Made by a program: the position numbers and the translations under genes. DNA of 51,926 bases from Candidatus Flavonifractor merdavium (lineage in GTDB: Bacteria; Bacillota; Clostridia; Oscillospirales; Oscillospiraceae). Where the stretch lies: positions 1 to 51,926 of the forward strand of contig DWXF01000031.1 of assembly GCA_019119335.1 (NCBI GenBank), read 5' to 3'. Positions 6,246 through 14,292 of the stretch are shown piece by piece (the first letter of the stretch is position 1; the number at the start of each line of letters is the position of its first letter). The notes below the pieces were generated by a model. It worked only from the letters and a program-made list of their open reading frames with translations. It was not told the origin of the DNA and ran no database searches.

Positions 6246-6968
6246 TGTATCGAGGATCTGCGGTTCTATCCCACCCAGAACTCCCAGGCGGCCATCGACC
6301 GTGCCGTCAGCATCAAGGCAGGCAGCGCCGAGCTGCTGTACGCTTACATCGATGTGGAGCCGGTGAGCTTCCACCGGGGCTTCTACACCGTGGACGTGCG
6401 CTACTTCTACAAGGTCACCGCCGACGCCTTTGTGGGCGCCGCCCGGCCGGTGGAGGTCTGCGGCCTGTGCGTCTTTGACAAGCGGGTGATCCTGTTCGGC
6501 AGCGAAGGCAGCGCCAAGGTGTTCTCCTCCGACCTGTCGGTGGACGGTCTGGATGAGCAGAACCTGCGCAAAACCAACCTGCCCACTGCGGTGGTGGAAG
6601 TGGTGGACCCCATCGTGCTCAACATGAAGCTGGTGGACGTGTGCGAGTGCCACCCCTGCGACTGCTGCCTGTCCGAAATCCCCCCCTGCATCTGCTCCTG
6701 CTTCGGCAGCGACCTGTGCTTCGGCGGGGACGGCAAGCGGATCTACGTCACTCTGGGCCAGTTCTCCATCATCCGGCTGGAGCGGGACTCCCAGCTGCTG
6801 ATGCCGGTGTACGACTACTGTATGCCGGAGAAGGAGTGCGCCTGCGGCGGCTGCGAGGAGGACCCCTGCGAGATCTTCCGCCATGTGAAGTTCCCCGTCA
6901 ACGAGTTCTTCCCCCCCAACGGCCCCGCCCCCGACAACTGCCGGGAGCTGAAGGGCTGCCACTGCTGA
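6222..6968 (+). pseudogene. 3' part of a Cys-rich protein gene interrupted by the prophage
   Basis: An open frame runs from just after a stop at 6219-6221 to 6968 (about 248 codons). The coding-quality sequence begins immediately (KDCIEDLRFYPTQNSQ), 44 codons before the first ATG (6354), and no ribosome binding site is present. The N-terminal part is a repetitive beta-rich sequence (FYTVDVRYFYKVTADAF) and the C-terminal half has many Cys (CECHPCDCC, then CICSC and CACGGC). I cannot name the family; a Cys-rich spore coat/exosporium-like protein is a possibility, and the beta pattern recalls DUF3794-type coat proteins only weakly. Missing its 5' end, it is a pseudogene while the prophage is in place, unless translated from ATG 6354. 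Excision could restore it. Confidence 0.65.
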
Positions 6969-6978
6969 ACGGCGGAAA

Positions 6979-7008
6979 GGAGGGCCTATCCTACCGGATA
7001 GGCCCTCC
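6979..7008. terminator. Terminator between the interrupted gene and the SLOG gene
   Basis: GGAGGGCCTATCC (6979-6991) pairs with GGATAGGCCCTCC (6996-7008) around a 4-base loop. It lies between two converging genes and can serve both, though the T-tracts are weak (TCTCTATT on the plus strand, TTTCC on the minus strand). Confidence 0.7.
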
Positions 7009-7011
7009 TCT

Positions 7012-7515
7012 CTATTCCGCGATATCCAGGATCTCCACGTCAATGCCCTGCCGCATGGCATAGGTGAGGGTATACATGGTGCCCCCCAGCATTCCGTCAT
7101 ACACGGCAATGAGCAGAGAGGCCCGGTCCACCATATAGCGGTTGCGGCGAAGCATACATCCCTTGTCATAATGCCGCTGCACCATGGTCTCGCAGTCGCA
7201 CTGCTCCACCAGGGTAAAATACCGCTCCCGCTCCCGCTCCCGCCAGTGGGCGGCCTGCTCCTCGCAGGGAATCACCGCCTCCAGCGTCACCTCCGGGTGC
7301 CGCTCCCGCAGCTTGAGCACCGCCTCGCAAAAGTAAAAATCCGCCCCACGGGCCATGCCGCACATGAAATGCCGCTTACCCCGCTCATAGGCCTCCTCCA
7401 CCGCCGTGTCCAGCCGGGCTTTCAGCGCCAGACATCTGGAGTCCTCCTCAGCATCCCGCCAGGGCAGCTTTTCCGGCCGGTGGCCGGTAAAGGTACAGGT
7501 ACGCTCCCGGTCCAG
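7012..7515 (-). CDS. SLOG-fold protein, DUF1273/YpsA-like, with apparent CTG start
   Basis: The core carries the DUF1273/SLOG signature: CTFTGHRPEKLPW at the start, FMCGMARGADFYFCEAVL in the middle, and MVDRASLLIAVYDGMLGGTMYTL near the end. SLOG proteins bind nucleotide-derived ligands; YpsA of Bacillus is linked to cell division and stress, but substrate and partner are unknown here. The CTG at 7515 is chosen because AAGGAGG (7530-7524) lies 8 bases before it, and because the only upstream in-frame candidate, a TTG at 7581, falls inside a near-consensus promoter whose transcript begins after it. With CTG the protein is 167 residues, close to the family norm. The leucine would normally be read as Met at initiation. 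Confidence 0.8.
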   Translation of the reverse strand: MDRERTCTFTGHRPEKLPWRDAEEDSRCLALKARLDTAVEEAYERGKRHFMCGMARGADFYFCEAVLKLRERHPEVTLEAVIPCEEQAAHWRERERERYFTLVEQCDCETMVQRHYDKGCMLRRNRYMVDRASLLIAVYDGMLGGTMYTLTYAMRQGIDVEILDIAE

Positions 7516-7557
7516 CTTCCTCCCCTCCTTCCCTTGCCGAATCCGTTTTCGGCTTTC

Positions 7558-7586
7558 ATTGTAGTATATCCAATGGGACAAGTCAA
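7558..7586 (-). promoter_or_regulatory. Sigma-A promoter of the SLOG gene
   Basis: A -35 TTGACT (7586-7581) and a -10 TACAAT (7563-7558) are separated by 17 bp on the minus strand. The start of transcription should fall near 7550, about 35 nt before the CTG start codon. Confidence 0.75.
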
Positions 7587-7630
7587 CGCTTTATCGAACA
7601 TTTGTTTTTTCAAAAAGTCCTATATTTTGC

Positions 7631-7658
7631 TTGCTTTTTTCTCCCGAGTGTGTATAAT
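7631..7658 (+). promoter_or_regulatory. Promoter of the FMN-riboswitch-controlled ribU gene
   Basis: A perfect -10 TATAAT (7653-7658) is preceded at 16 bp by TTGCTT (7631-7636). Transcription should start about 20 nt before the riboswitch. Confidence 0.7.
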
Positions 7659-7683
7659 GAGGGTGGAACAACTGAATGAACTG

Positions 7684-7808
7684 TCTTCAGGGCAGGGTGA
7701 AAATCCCGATCGGCGGTATAGTCCGCGAGCCGTATGGCTGACCCGGTGGAACTCCGGGACCGACAGTGACGCGCACAGACCCGGGCGCGAAGTCTGGATG
7801 GAAGAAGA
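7684..7808 (+). ncRNA. FMN riboswitch (RFN element)
   Basis: The conserved RFN sequence is plain: TCTTCAGGGCAGGGTGAAAA, then CCCGATCGGCGGTA, CCGCGAGCC, TGACCCGGTGGAACTCCGGG and AGTCTGGATGGAAGAAGA. The terminal TCTTC pairs with GAAGA to close the six-armed fold. It senses FMN and lowers expression of the downstream riboflavin importer when FMN is plentiful. The downstream expression platform looks translational (separate entry). Confidence 0.95.
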
Positions 7809-7827
7809 TGTGTTGAAATTGCGCACG

Positions 7828-7887
7828 CTCCTTTGATTTTGACACCTGGAAGACATGGTCTTTCAGGTGTTACTGATGTTAAAGGAG
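7828..7887 (+). promoter_or_regulatory. Expression platform: anti-Shine-Dalgarno pairing before ribU
   Basis: CTCCTTT (7828-7834) is exactly complementary to the ribU ribosome binding site AAAGGAG (7881-7887). Between them a hairpin ACACCTG (7842-7848) with CAGGTGT (7864-7870) brings the two together. No U-run follows, so control is probably of translation and not of termination. Confidence 0.6.
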
Positions 7888-7896
7888 TGTTTTATT

Positions 7897-8517
7897 ATGT
7901 CTGCAAGATCCGCCCGCATCAAAAAGCTGGCCGTGATGGCCATGCTGGTGGCCCTGTCCATTGTGCTGGTGTCCCTGGTCCACTTCCCCATCTTCGCCCC
8001 AGTGGCCTTCCTGGAGTACGACCCCGCCGATATCCCCATCCTCATCGGCACCTTCGCCTACGGCCCCCTGGCCGGCATTGTGCTGACGGTGGTGGCCAGC
8101 CTGATCCAGGGCTTTACCGTCAGCGCCCAGAGCGGCGTCATGGGCATCGCCATGCACATCTTTGCCACCTCCACTCTGGTGCTGGTGGCGGGCACCATCT
8201 ATAAGTTCCGCCACACCCGCTCCGGCGCGGTGATTGGCCTGGTGGCCGGCGTGCTGGCCATGACCTTCGCCATGATGGTGTTCAACCACTTCATCACCCC
8301 CTATTTTATCACCCCGGACTGGAGTGATGCCGCCGCCGTGGCCGCCAACCGGGCCTATGTGGACACCCTGCTGGTGCCCTTCATCGCCCCCTTCAACCTG
8401 ATCAAGGCCGGGGTTAACTCCACCATCACCTTCCTGGTGTACAAGGTGGTCTCCCGGTACATCGTCCATGGGGACGCCTTCGCCTCCGGCCCCCGCAAGG
8501 CCGCCGACCAAATCTGA
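7897..8517 (+). CDS. ribU: Riboflavin ECF transporter S component
   Basis: This 206-residue membrane protein has about six hydrophobic segments and the RibU features: an N-terminal KLAVMAMLVALSIVLV helix, the FLEYDPADIPILIGTFAYGPLAG stretch (residues about 39-60) typical of riboflavin S components, and a C-terminal FNLIKAGVNSTITFLVY helix. RibU binds riboflavin at the outer face and passes it in with the shared energising module EcfT and its ATPases, encoded elsewhere. The ATG at 7897 has AAAGGAG 9 bases upstream; an in-frame ATG at 7855 lies in the regulatory hairpin. The FMN riboswitch upstream fixes the substrate with high confidence. It is monocistronic and ends at a strong terminator. 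Confidence 0.93.
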   Translation: MSARSARIKKLAVMAMLVALSIVLVSLVHFPIFAPVAFLEYDPADIPILIGTFAYGPLAGIVLTVVASLIQGFTVSAQSGVMGIAMHIFATSTLVLVAGTIYKFRHTRSGAVIGLVAGVLAMTFAMMVFNHFITPYFITPDWSDAAAVAANRAYVDTLLVPFIAPFNLIKAGVNSTITFLVYKVVSRYIVHGDAFASGPRKAADQI

Positions 8518-8530
8518 GCCCATAAAAGAA

Positions 8531-8565
8531 GGACCGCCGCGGAATAACCGCGGCGGTCCTTTTTC
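8531..8565. terminator. Bidirectional terminator between ribU and ptsI
   Basis: GGACCGCCGCGG pairs with CCGCGGCGGTCC and is flanked by TTTTT on the right and AAAAGAA on the left, so it ends ribU on the plus strand and the fru-pts operon on the minus strand. Confidence 0.9.
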
Positions 8566-8572
8566 ATACTGT

Positions 8573-10285
8573 TCAATCTCTGGCGGTGGCTTTGAGATAG
8601 CCCTGCACACCGGCGGCGGTGGACAGGCTCATGGCCTCCTGGGCCACCTGTCCGGCCTCCTCGCTCCGCCAGTGGTGGATCCTGGCCCGGGTGGCCAGCA
8701 CGGAGGAGGCGCTGACCGAGAATTCGTCCAGCCCCCAGCTCATCAGCAGAGGGATCAGGCAGGGATCGGCTGCAGCCTCGCCGCACATACCCACAGGGAT
8801 TCCGGCCTGCTTGGCGGCCTGGATCACGTTTCGGATGGAGCGAAGCACCGCGGGGTGGAAGGTGGTATACAGCTTCTCCACCTTGGCGTTGCCCCGGTCC
8901 ACTGCCATCACATACTGGGTCAGATCGTTGGTACCGATGGAGAAGAAGTCGCTCTCCTGAGCCAGCAGGTCGGCGATGAGGGCGGCGGCGGGGGTCTCCA
9001 CCATGATACCCAGAGAGATATCCTTATCGTAGGGCAGGCCCTCGGCCTCCAGCTCACTCTTGCACTGCTCCAGCAGCGCCCGGGCGCCCCGGATCTCCTC
9101 CAGGCTGGTCACCAGAGGGAGCATGATCTTGATGTTGCGCAGTTCGGCTCCCGCCCGCAGCAGGGCCCGCAGCTGGACCTTATACAGCTCCGGCCGGTCC
9201 AGGCAGTAGCGGATGGCCCGGTGGCCCAGGAAGGGGTTCTCCTCCTGCTCCATGCCCAGGTAGTCGATGGCCTTGTCGCCCCCCACGTCCAGGGTACGGA
9301 TGATGACCTCTTTGCCGGCCATGGTGCGGGAGACCGCCTGATAGGCCTCCATCTGCTCGGTCTCAGAGGGGACGCTGGTACGGTCCATGAACAGAAATTC
9401 CGTGCGGAACAGGCCAACGCCCTCCGCCCCGGCGGCCGCGGCAGCCTCCGCCTCGGCGGGAGAGCCGATGTTGGCATACAGCCCGTACCGCTTGCCGTCG
9501 GCGTCCACGGTCTCCCGGTCCCGGTAGACCGCCAGGAGGGCCCGCTTTTTCTGGTACTCCTCCTGCTTTTTCAGGTACTCGCCCCGGGTCAGCTGGTCGG
9601 GGTTAAGCAGGGCTACCCCCTCCCCGCCGTCCACGATCACGCCGTCCCCGTCCTTCACCAGCTCCAGGGCTTTGGGCACGCTGAGGACGGCGGGCAGCTC
9701 CAGAGCCCGGGCCAGGATGGCGGAGTGGCTGGTGCGGCCGCCGGTCTCGGTAAGGATGGCGGCCACGTTCTCCTTCTTCAGGCCCACCGTCATGGAGGGG
9801 GTCAGGTCATGGGCCACCAGCACGCTGCCAGCAGGCAGCTCGCTGACGTCCACCCCCTCCACCTTCAGCAGGATGGCCAGCAGCCGGCCGCGGATATCCC
9901 GCACATCGGTGGCCCGCTGGCGCATCAGCTCGTCGTCCACGCCGGCGAACATCTCGGCGTACATGGTGCACACCTGGTCCACCGCCGCCTCGGCGCACTG
10001 GCCGCCCTCGATGATCTCCGTCATCTGGCTCTGCATGAAGGGGTCTCCCAGCATGGCGATCTGCCCGGTGAGGATCTCCGACTCCTTCTGCCCTACCTGG
10101 GCGCGGATGTGCTCCGCCATGGCGGAGGTGCGCTCATTGAACTGCTGGATGGCGGCCTGAAGGCGGTCCTTCTCCACCTCTTTTCCCCCGTAGGAGACGG
10201 CGGAATAATCCAGATTCTGCTCCCGAACACAGACCGCTTTTCCAATCCCGATCCCCTCGGAAGCGCCGATGCCATGCAAAATCAT
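8573..10285 (-). CDS. ptsI: Phosphoenolpyruvate-protein phosphotransferase (PTS Enzyme I)
   Basis: This 570-residue cytoplasmic enzyme takes phosphate from PEP and passes it to HPr, starting the PTS cascade. The swivelling domain carries the phospho-His in TGGRTSHSAILA (His187). The TIM-barrel PEP-binding domain shows FRTEFLFMDR, the NPFLGHRAIRYCL region and GMCGEAAADP, the active Cys loop. Length is normal (about 570). The ATG follows GGAAGGAG. It is the last gene of fruR-fruK-fruA-ptsH-ptsI, 43 bp after ptsH, so the general PTS proteins appear to be made together with the fructose permease. No other Enzyme I is visible, so it is unclear if this one serves all sugars. Confidence 0.95.
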   Translation of the reverse strand: MILHGIGASEGIGIGKAVCVREQNLDYSAVSYGGKEVEKDRLQAAIQQFNERTSAMAEHIRAQVGQKESEILTGQIAMLGDPFMQSQMTEIIEGGQCAEAAVDQVCTMYAEMFAGVDDELMRQRATDVRDIRGRLLAILLKVEGVDVSELPAGSVLVAHDLTPSMTVGLKKENVAAILTETGGRTSHSAILARALELPAVLSVPKALELVKDGDGVIVDGGEGVALLNPDQLTRGEYLKKQEEYQKKRALLAVYRDRETVDADGKRYGLYANIGSPAEAEAAAAAGAEGVGLFRTEFLFMDRTSVPSETEQMEAYQAVSRTMAGKEVIIRTLDVGGDKAIDYLGMEQEENPFLGHRAIRYCLDRPELYKVQLRALLRAGAELRNIKIMLPLVTSLEEIRGARALLEQCKSELEAEGLPYDKDISLGIMVETPAAALIADLLAQESDFFSIGTNDLTQYVMAVDRGNAKVEKLYTTFHPAVLRSIRNVIQAAKQAGIPVGMCGEAAADPCLIPLLMSWGLDEFSVSASSVLATRARIHHWRSEEAGQVAQEAMSLSTAAGVQGYLKATARD

Positions 10286-10328
10286 AGCGGTTCTCCTTCC
10301 TGTAACCTGTGGTGGGCGGCTACGCCGC

Positions 10329-10592
10329 TCACTCCCCCAGTCCGGACTCGACCAGCTCCACCGCGGCCTTCAGGGCCTCGGCCTCCTGCTCGCCGGAGCA
10401 CTGGATCTCGATCTCGCTGCCCTGCTTGATGCAGGCGGCCATCAGGTGCATGATGCTCTTGGCGTTGATGGTCTTGTCGCCGAAAATGATGGTGACGTCG
10501 CTCTTGTACTTGGCCATGGTGTTGACAAAGAGCTGGGCGGGACGCATGTGCATGCCCTGGGGATTTACAACTTTCGTCTTGGCGGATACCAT
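10329..10592 (-). CDS. ptsH: Phosphocarrier protein HPr
   Basis: HPr of exactly 87 residues. The phospho-His15 is in NPQGMHMRPA and the regulatory Ser46 in INAKSIMHLM, so both the PEP-dependent and the HPr kinase-dependent phosphorylation sites are present. The second permits carbon catabolite control with CcpA, as usual in Firmicutes. The ATG at 10592 is preferred; a further ATG at 10613 would place the ribosome binding site (AAAGGAAG) inside the coding sequence. It lies 39 bp after fruA and before ptsI on one transcript. Confidence 0.95.
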   Translation of the reverse strand: MVSAKTKVVNPQGMHMRPAQLFVNTMAKYKSDVTIIFGDKTINAKSIMHLMAACIKQGSEIEIQCSGEQEAEALKAAVELVESGLGE

Positions 10593-10631
10593 AGTAATAC
10601 TTCCTTTCTCCATAAAAAGCGATTTTTATGC

Positions 10632-12566
10632 TTACACTTTTTTCTTTTTCAGAATACCCAGCAGGACCATGCCTACCAGGGAGCCGACCACCAGGGCAAC
10701 CAGATAGCCGCCCACATTGGTCATGACGGGGAACACGAAGATGCCGCCGTGAGGGGCGGGAAGGGCGCAGCCGAAGGCCATGGACAGGGCGCCGGCCACA
10801 CCGGAGCCTACGATACAGGCGGGGAGCACGTGGAGAGGATCGCCGGCGGCGAAGGGAATGGCGCCCTCGGTGATGAAGCACAGGCCCATAATATAGTTGA
10901 CCACGCCGGACTTGCGCTCATCGGCGGTAAAGCGGTTTTTGAAGAAGGTGGTGGCCAGGGCGATGGCGATGGGGGGCACCATGCCGCCGATCATGACGGC
11001 GGCCATGATGTCGGAGCCCTGTCCGGCGGCCATGGAGGCCAGGGTGGATGTGCCGAACACATAGGCGGCCTTGTTGAAGGGCCCGCCCATATCCACGGCC
11101 ATCATGCCGGCCAGCACGATGCCCAGGATGATCTTGCTGCCCTCGCCCATGGCCTCCAGGCCGGAGTAGAGGGCGGTATTGATGGCGCCCACGATGGGGT
11201 TGATGAGGCACATGAACAGTCCGATGATCAGCAGGCCTACCACGGGGTAAATCAGGATGGGCTTCAGGCCCTCCAATGCATTGGGCAGCTTATCGCACAC
11301 CTTCCGCATACCCAGCATCAGGTAGCCGCCGGCAAAGCCGGCGATGAGGGCGCCCAGGAAACCGGCGGACACGGCGCCTCCGGCGGGGCTGGCAAAGGTG
11401 GCGCCCGACACGGCCAGCGCGCCGCCCACAAAGCCCACCATCAGGCCGGGCCGGTCGGCGATGGCCATGGCGATGTAGCCCGCCAGGATGGGCAGCATGA
11501 AGTTGAAGGCCACGTTGCCGATGTTCTTGAACCAGGCGGCCACGGGGGTGTTGGTGCCGAAGTTGGCGTAGTCAATGGAGGGGTCGTCCAGCAGGAAGGC
11601 CAGGGCGATGAGGATACCGCCGCCGATGACGAAGGGCAGCATGTGGGACACGCCGTTCATCAGCTGCTTGTACAGCTTGCGGCCGATGCTCTCATTGGTC
11701 TCCTCATGGACCATCTCGCCGGTATGGTGGTAGATGGGGGCCTCAGGGGCCTGGCGGATCAGCTCCTCCGGCTTGTGGATGCCGTCGGACACCGGCACCC
11801 GCAGCACATGCTTGCCGTCAAACCGGGCCAGGTCCACTTCTTTGTCGGCGGCAATGATGATGCCGTCACAGGCGTCGATCTCGGCCTGGGTCAGGATATT
11901 CTTGGCGCCGCCGGAACCCTGAGTCTCGGCCTTCACCGGAATGCCGATTTCCTTGCCCTTCTTCTCCAGGGCCTCGGCCGCCATATAGGTGTGGGCGATG
12001 CCGGTGGGACAGGCGGTGACCGCCAGAATGCGGGGACCGGCCTCAGGCTTCTGGGCGGGGGATTCGGCCGCGGGCGCGGGAGCGGACTCTTCCGCCTGGG
12101 GCGCGCCGTACTTGGCGGTCTCATACCGGTCGATGACCTCCAGGAAGGTCTTGGCGTCGGGGGCGGCGTGCAGCTCGCCCACAAACGCCGGGTCCATCAG
12201 CAGCACCATCAGGTGGGAGAGAATCTCCAGATGGAGGTCCCCGTCCATGGGGGCGGCGATCATGAAGAACAGGTCGGAGGGCTGGCCGTCCATGGCCCCG
12301 TAGTCCACGCCCTCCTTCAGGGTACAGGCCGCCAGGCTGGGGGCCTTCACGCAGTCGCTCTTGGCGTGAGGCACGGCGATGCCCGCCTCAATGGCGGTGC
12401 TGCTCTGGGCCTCCCGGGCCAGAATGGCTTTTTTGTACGCCTCCTTGTCGGTGAGGCAGCCGCTCTTGTCCTGCAGCCCCACCAGGAGGTCAATAGCCGC
12501 CTCCTTATCTGCGGCCACCGCCCCAAGGGCGATTTTGTCTTGGCTCAGCAGATCAACGATACGCAT
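10632..12566 (-). CDS. fruA: Fructose-specific PTS permease, EIIABC fusion
   Basis: A 644-residue fusion in the order EIIA-EIIB-EIIC. EIIA (about 1-150) has the phospho-His67 in AVPHAKS. A Pro/Ala/Glu linker (about 158-178) follows. EIIB (about 180-280) carries the phospho-Cys186 in TACPTGIAHTYMAAE, the fructose-family signature. EIIC (about 296-644) is the membrane channel, with GVSHMLPFVIGGGILIALAF and later GGFAGGYL-like glycine-rich helices. It imports fructose as fructose-1-phosphate, the substrate of the adjacent FruK. The ATG at 12566 has AAAGGAG some 11 bases upstream. It is 27 bp after fruK. Confidence 0.95.
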   Translation of the reverse strand: MRIVDLLSQDKIALGAVAADKEAAIDLLVGLQDKSGCLTDKEAYKKAILAREAQSSTAIEAGIAVPHAKSDCVKAPSLAACTLKEGVDYGAMDGQPSDLFFMIAAPMDGDLHLEILSHLMVLLMDPAFVGELHAAPDAKTFLEVIDRYETAKYGAPQAEESAPAPAAESPAQKPEAGPRILAVTACPTGIAHTYMAAEALEKKGKEIGIPVKAETQGSGGAKNILTQAEIDACDGIIIAADKEVDLARFDGKHVLRVPVSDGIHKPEELIRQAPEAPIYHHTGEMVHEETNESIGRKLYKQLMNGVSHMLPFVIGGGILIALAFLLDDPSIDYANFGTNTPVAAWFKNIGNVAFNFMLPILAGYIAMAIADRPGLMVGFVGGALAVSGATFASPAGGAVSAGFLGALIAGFAGGYLMLGMRKVCDKLPNALEGLKPILIYPVVGLLIIGLFMCLINPIVGAINTALYSGLEAMGEGSKIILGIVLAGMMAVDMGGPFNKAAYVFGTSTLASMAAGQGSDIMAAVMIGGMVPPIAIALATTFFKNRFTADERKSGVVNYIMGLCFITEGAIPFAAGDPLHVLPACIVGSGVAGALSMAFGCALPAPHGGIFVFPVMTNVGGYLVALVVGSLVGMVLLGILKKKKV

Positions 12567-12593
12567 TTGAACCAGACTCCTTTCCTCTGCAAA

Positions 12594-13496
12594 TTAAAAG
12601 GTGTTCAGTAAGGCCCGGATCTCCTCACCCGTGGCCAGACCATCCGAAAACGCGGTAGCGGAACCGGCGGCGGCGCCCAGACGGTGGGCGTAGGCGTAGT
12701 CTCCCTTCTCCAGCCAGCCGGCCAGGAAACCGGCCACCATGGAGTCCCCTGCTCCCACAGAGTTGAGGACCTTCCCCTTGGGCACCCCCAGGCGGTGGCA
12801 GGCCCCCGTCTCGTCCAGAAGCAGGGACCCGTCCCCCGCCATGGACACCAGCACGTTGCGGGCCCCCCGCTGCTGGAGCTGGGCCGCGCAGTCCCGGATC
12901 TCCTCATCACTCTTCAGCTCCCGGCCGAAGATTTCGCCCAGCTCCAGATTGTTGGGCTTGATCAGGAAGGGCTTATAGGGCAGCACGTTGCACAGCAGGT
13001 CCCGGGTGGCGTCCACCACGGTGCGAATCCCCCGGCCCTCCAGCCGGGCCAGGATGCGCTCATAGATGTCGCTGGGCAGGGTGGCCGGGATGGAGCCGGA
13101 CACCACCAGGACGTCACCCTCCCCCAGCCGGTCCAGCTTGCCGAACATGGCATCCAGAGCTTCCCCGCTGATATCCGGGCCCCGCCCGTTGATCTCGGTC
13201 TCATCCCCGCCCTTGATCTTGACGTTGATGCGGGTCAGGCCGGTATCCAGCCAGATGAAATCCGTCTGAATTCCGTTTTTTTGCAGACCGTCCTCCAGCG
13301 CCCGGCCGGTAAATCCAGCCAGAAAGCCCAGCGCCACATTTTCCACGCCCAGGTTGCACAGAACGGTGGAGACATTGATCCCCTTCCCCCCCAGCTGAAG
13401 CTCCTCGCTGGCGGTTCGGTTGACCTCCCCCGCCCGGAAGCGGTCCATACGGACCACATAGTCCAGGGCCGGGTTGAACGTGACTGTATAAATCAC
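12594..13496 (-). CDS. fruK: 1-phosphofructokinase
   Basis: A 300-residue PfkB-family sugar kinase that makes fructose-1,6-bisphosphate from fructose-1-phosphate and ATP. The N-terminal TVTFNPALDY and LGGKGINVS motifs and the C-terminal GAGDSMVAGF with the catalytic Asp251 are all present. The PfkB-family relative tagatose-6-phosphate kinase is similar in sequence, but the position between fruR and fruA decides for FruK. The GTG start at 13496 lies 3 bp past the fruR stop, and its AAGGAGG is inside the last codons of fruR, so the two are coupled. Confidence 0.93.
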   Translation of the reverse strand: MIYTVTFNPALDYVVRMDRFRAGEVNRTASEELQLGGKGINVSTVLCNLGVENVALGFLAGFTGRALEDGLQKNGIQTDFIWLDTGLTRINVKIKGGDETEINGRGPDISGEALDAMFGKLDRLGEGDVLVVSGSIPATLPSDIYERILARLEGRGIRTVVDATRDLLCNVLPYKPFLIKPNNLELGEIFGRELKSDEEIRDCAAQLQQRGARNVLVSMAGDGSLLLDETGACHRLGVPKGKVLNSVGAGDSMVAGFLAGWLEKGDYAYAHRLGAAAGSATAFSDGLATGEEIRALLNTF

Positions 13497-13499
13497 GGC

Positions 13500-14243
13500 T
13501 CAGACCTCCTTGATAATCGTGTGTTCCAGATAGCTCCGGTCGGGCAGCCGGTCGGTGATGATGCTGGCCTTCTCCAACGGCAGGACCGTGGCGGCCGTCA
13601 CCTTCTCAAACTTGCTGTTATCCGCCAGAACGTAGGTCAGATAAGCCCGCTGGGAGGCCTTCCGCTTCACCGCCGCCTCCTCCGGGTCCGGCGTGGTGAA
13701 GCCCTGCCGCACCGTGATGCCGTTGATCCCCAGAAAGGTCTTGGTAAAGTTGTAGCGCTCCAGCCCCTCCAGGGCCTCCGCGCCCACCACGGCTCCCGTG
13801 CCCGGCTTCAGCCAGCCGCCCACCACGTGGCCCCGCAGCTCCAGCTCCAGCAGCCGCTGGGCACAGGCCACGCCGTTGGTGACAAACAGAGCCTTGCAGC
13901 CTCTCAGGTGCTCCATCATGCGCACCGTGGTGGTCCCGGCGTCAATGTAGACCACGTCGTCATCGTCCACCAGGCTGGCTGCATAGCGGGCAATGCGCTC
14001 CTTCTCCTCCTGGTGGAGCAGGATCTTGGTACCCACATCCGGCTCCTCACCCTGGAACTCACCGTTGGCCAGCACCGCGCCGCCGTGTACCTTGTTCAGC
14101 CGCCCCTGTCTGGCCAGCGTGTTCAAGTCCCGGCGGATTGTGGCTTCCGAAGCGCCGGTCAGCTCGCAAAGGCGGGGTACACTGGCCGCCCGGCTGGCAT
14201 TCAGCTCCCGCAGAATCAATTCAAAACGCTGTTCCGCAAGCAT
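13500..14243 (-). CDS. fruR: DeoR-family regulator of the fructose operon
   Basis: A 247-residue DeoR-type repressor. The N-terminal helix-turn-helix (about 5-57) reads LILRELNASRAASVPRLCEL, with ASEATIRRDLNTLARQG as recognition stretch. The C-terminal sugar-phosphate sensor domain (about 75-240) has the family features IDAGTTTVRMMEHL and the FLGINGI stretch. It is the first gene of its operon and probably represses it until fructose-1-phosphate binds. An upstream ATG at 14345 exists but is inside the operator/promoter region; the ATG at 14243 is preferred because GGGAGG lies 9 bases before it. Two direct repeats lie over its promoter (separate entry). Confidence 0.9.
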   Translation of the reverse strand: MLAEQRFELILRELNASRAASVPRLCELTGASEATIRRDLNTLARQGRLNKVHGGAVLANGEFQGEEPDVGTKILLHQEEKERIARYAASLVDDDDVVYIDAGTTTVRMMEHLRGCKALFVTNGVACAQRLLELELRGHVVGGWLKPGTGAVVGAEALEGLERYNFTKTFLGINGITVRQGFTTPDPEEAAVKRKASQRAYLTYVLADNSKFEKVTAATVLPLEKASIITDRLPDRSYLEHTIIKEV

Positions 14244-14292
14244 TTCCGATCCTCCCTTCTGCTCGATTTTGATTGATTTCTTTTGTGCCTTT

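Noticed and set aside
6354..6968. Intact gene starting at ATG 6354
   Set aside because: Coding-quality sequence continues 5' of this ATG for about 40 codons and no ribosome binding site precedes it; a truncated gene explains this better.
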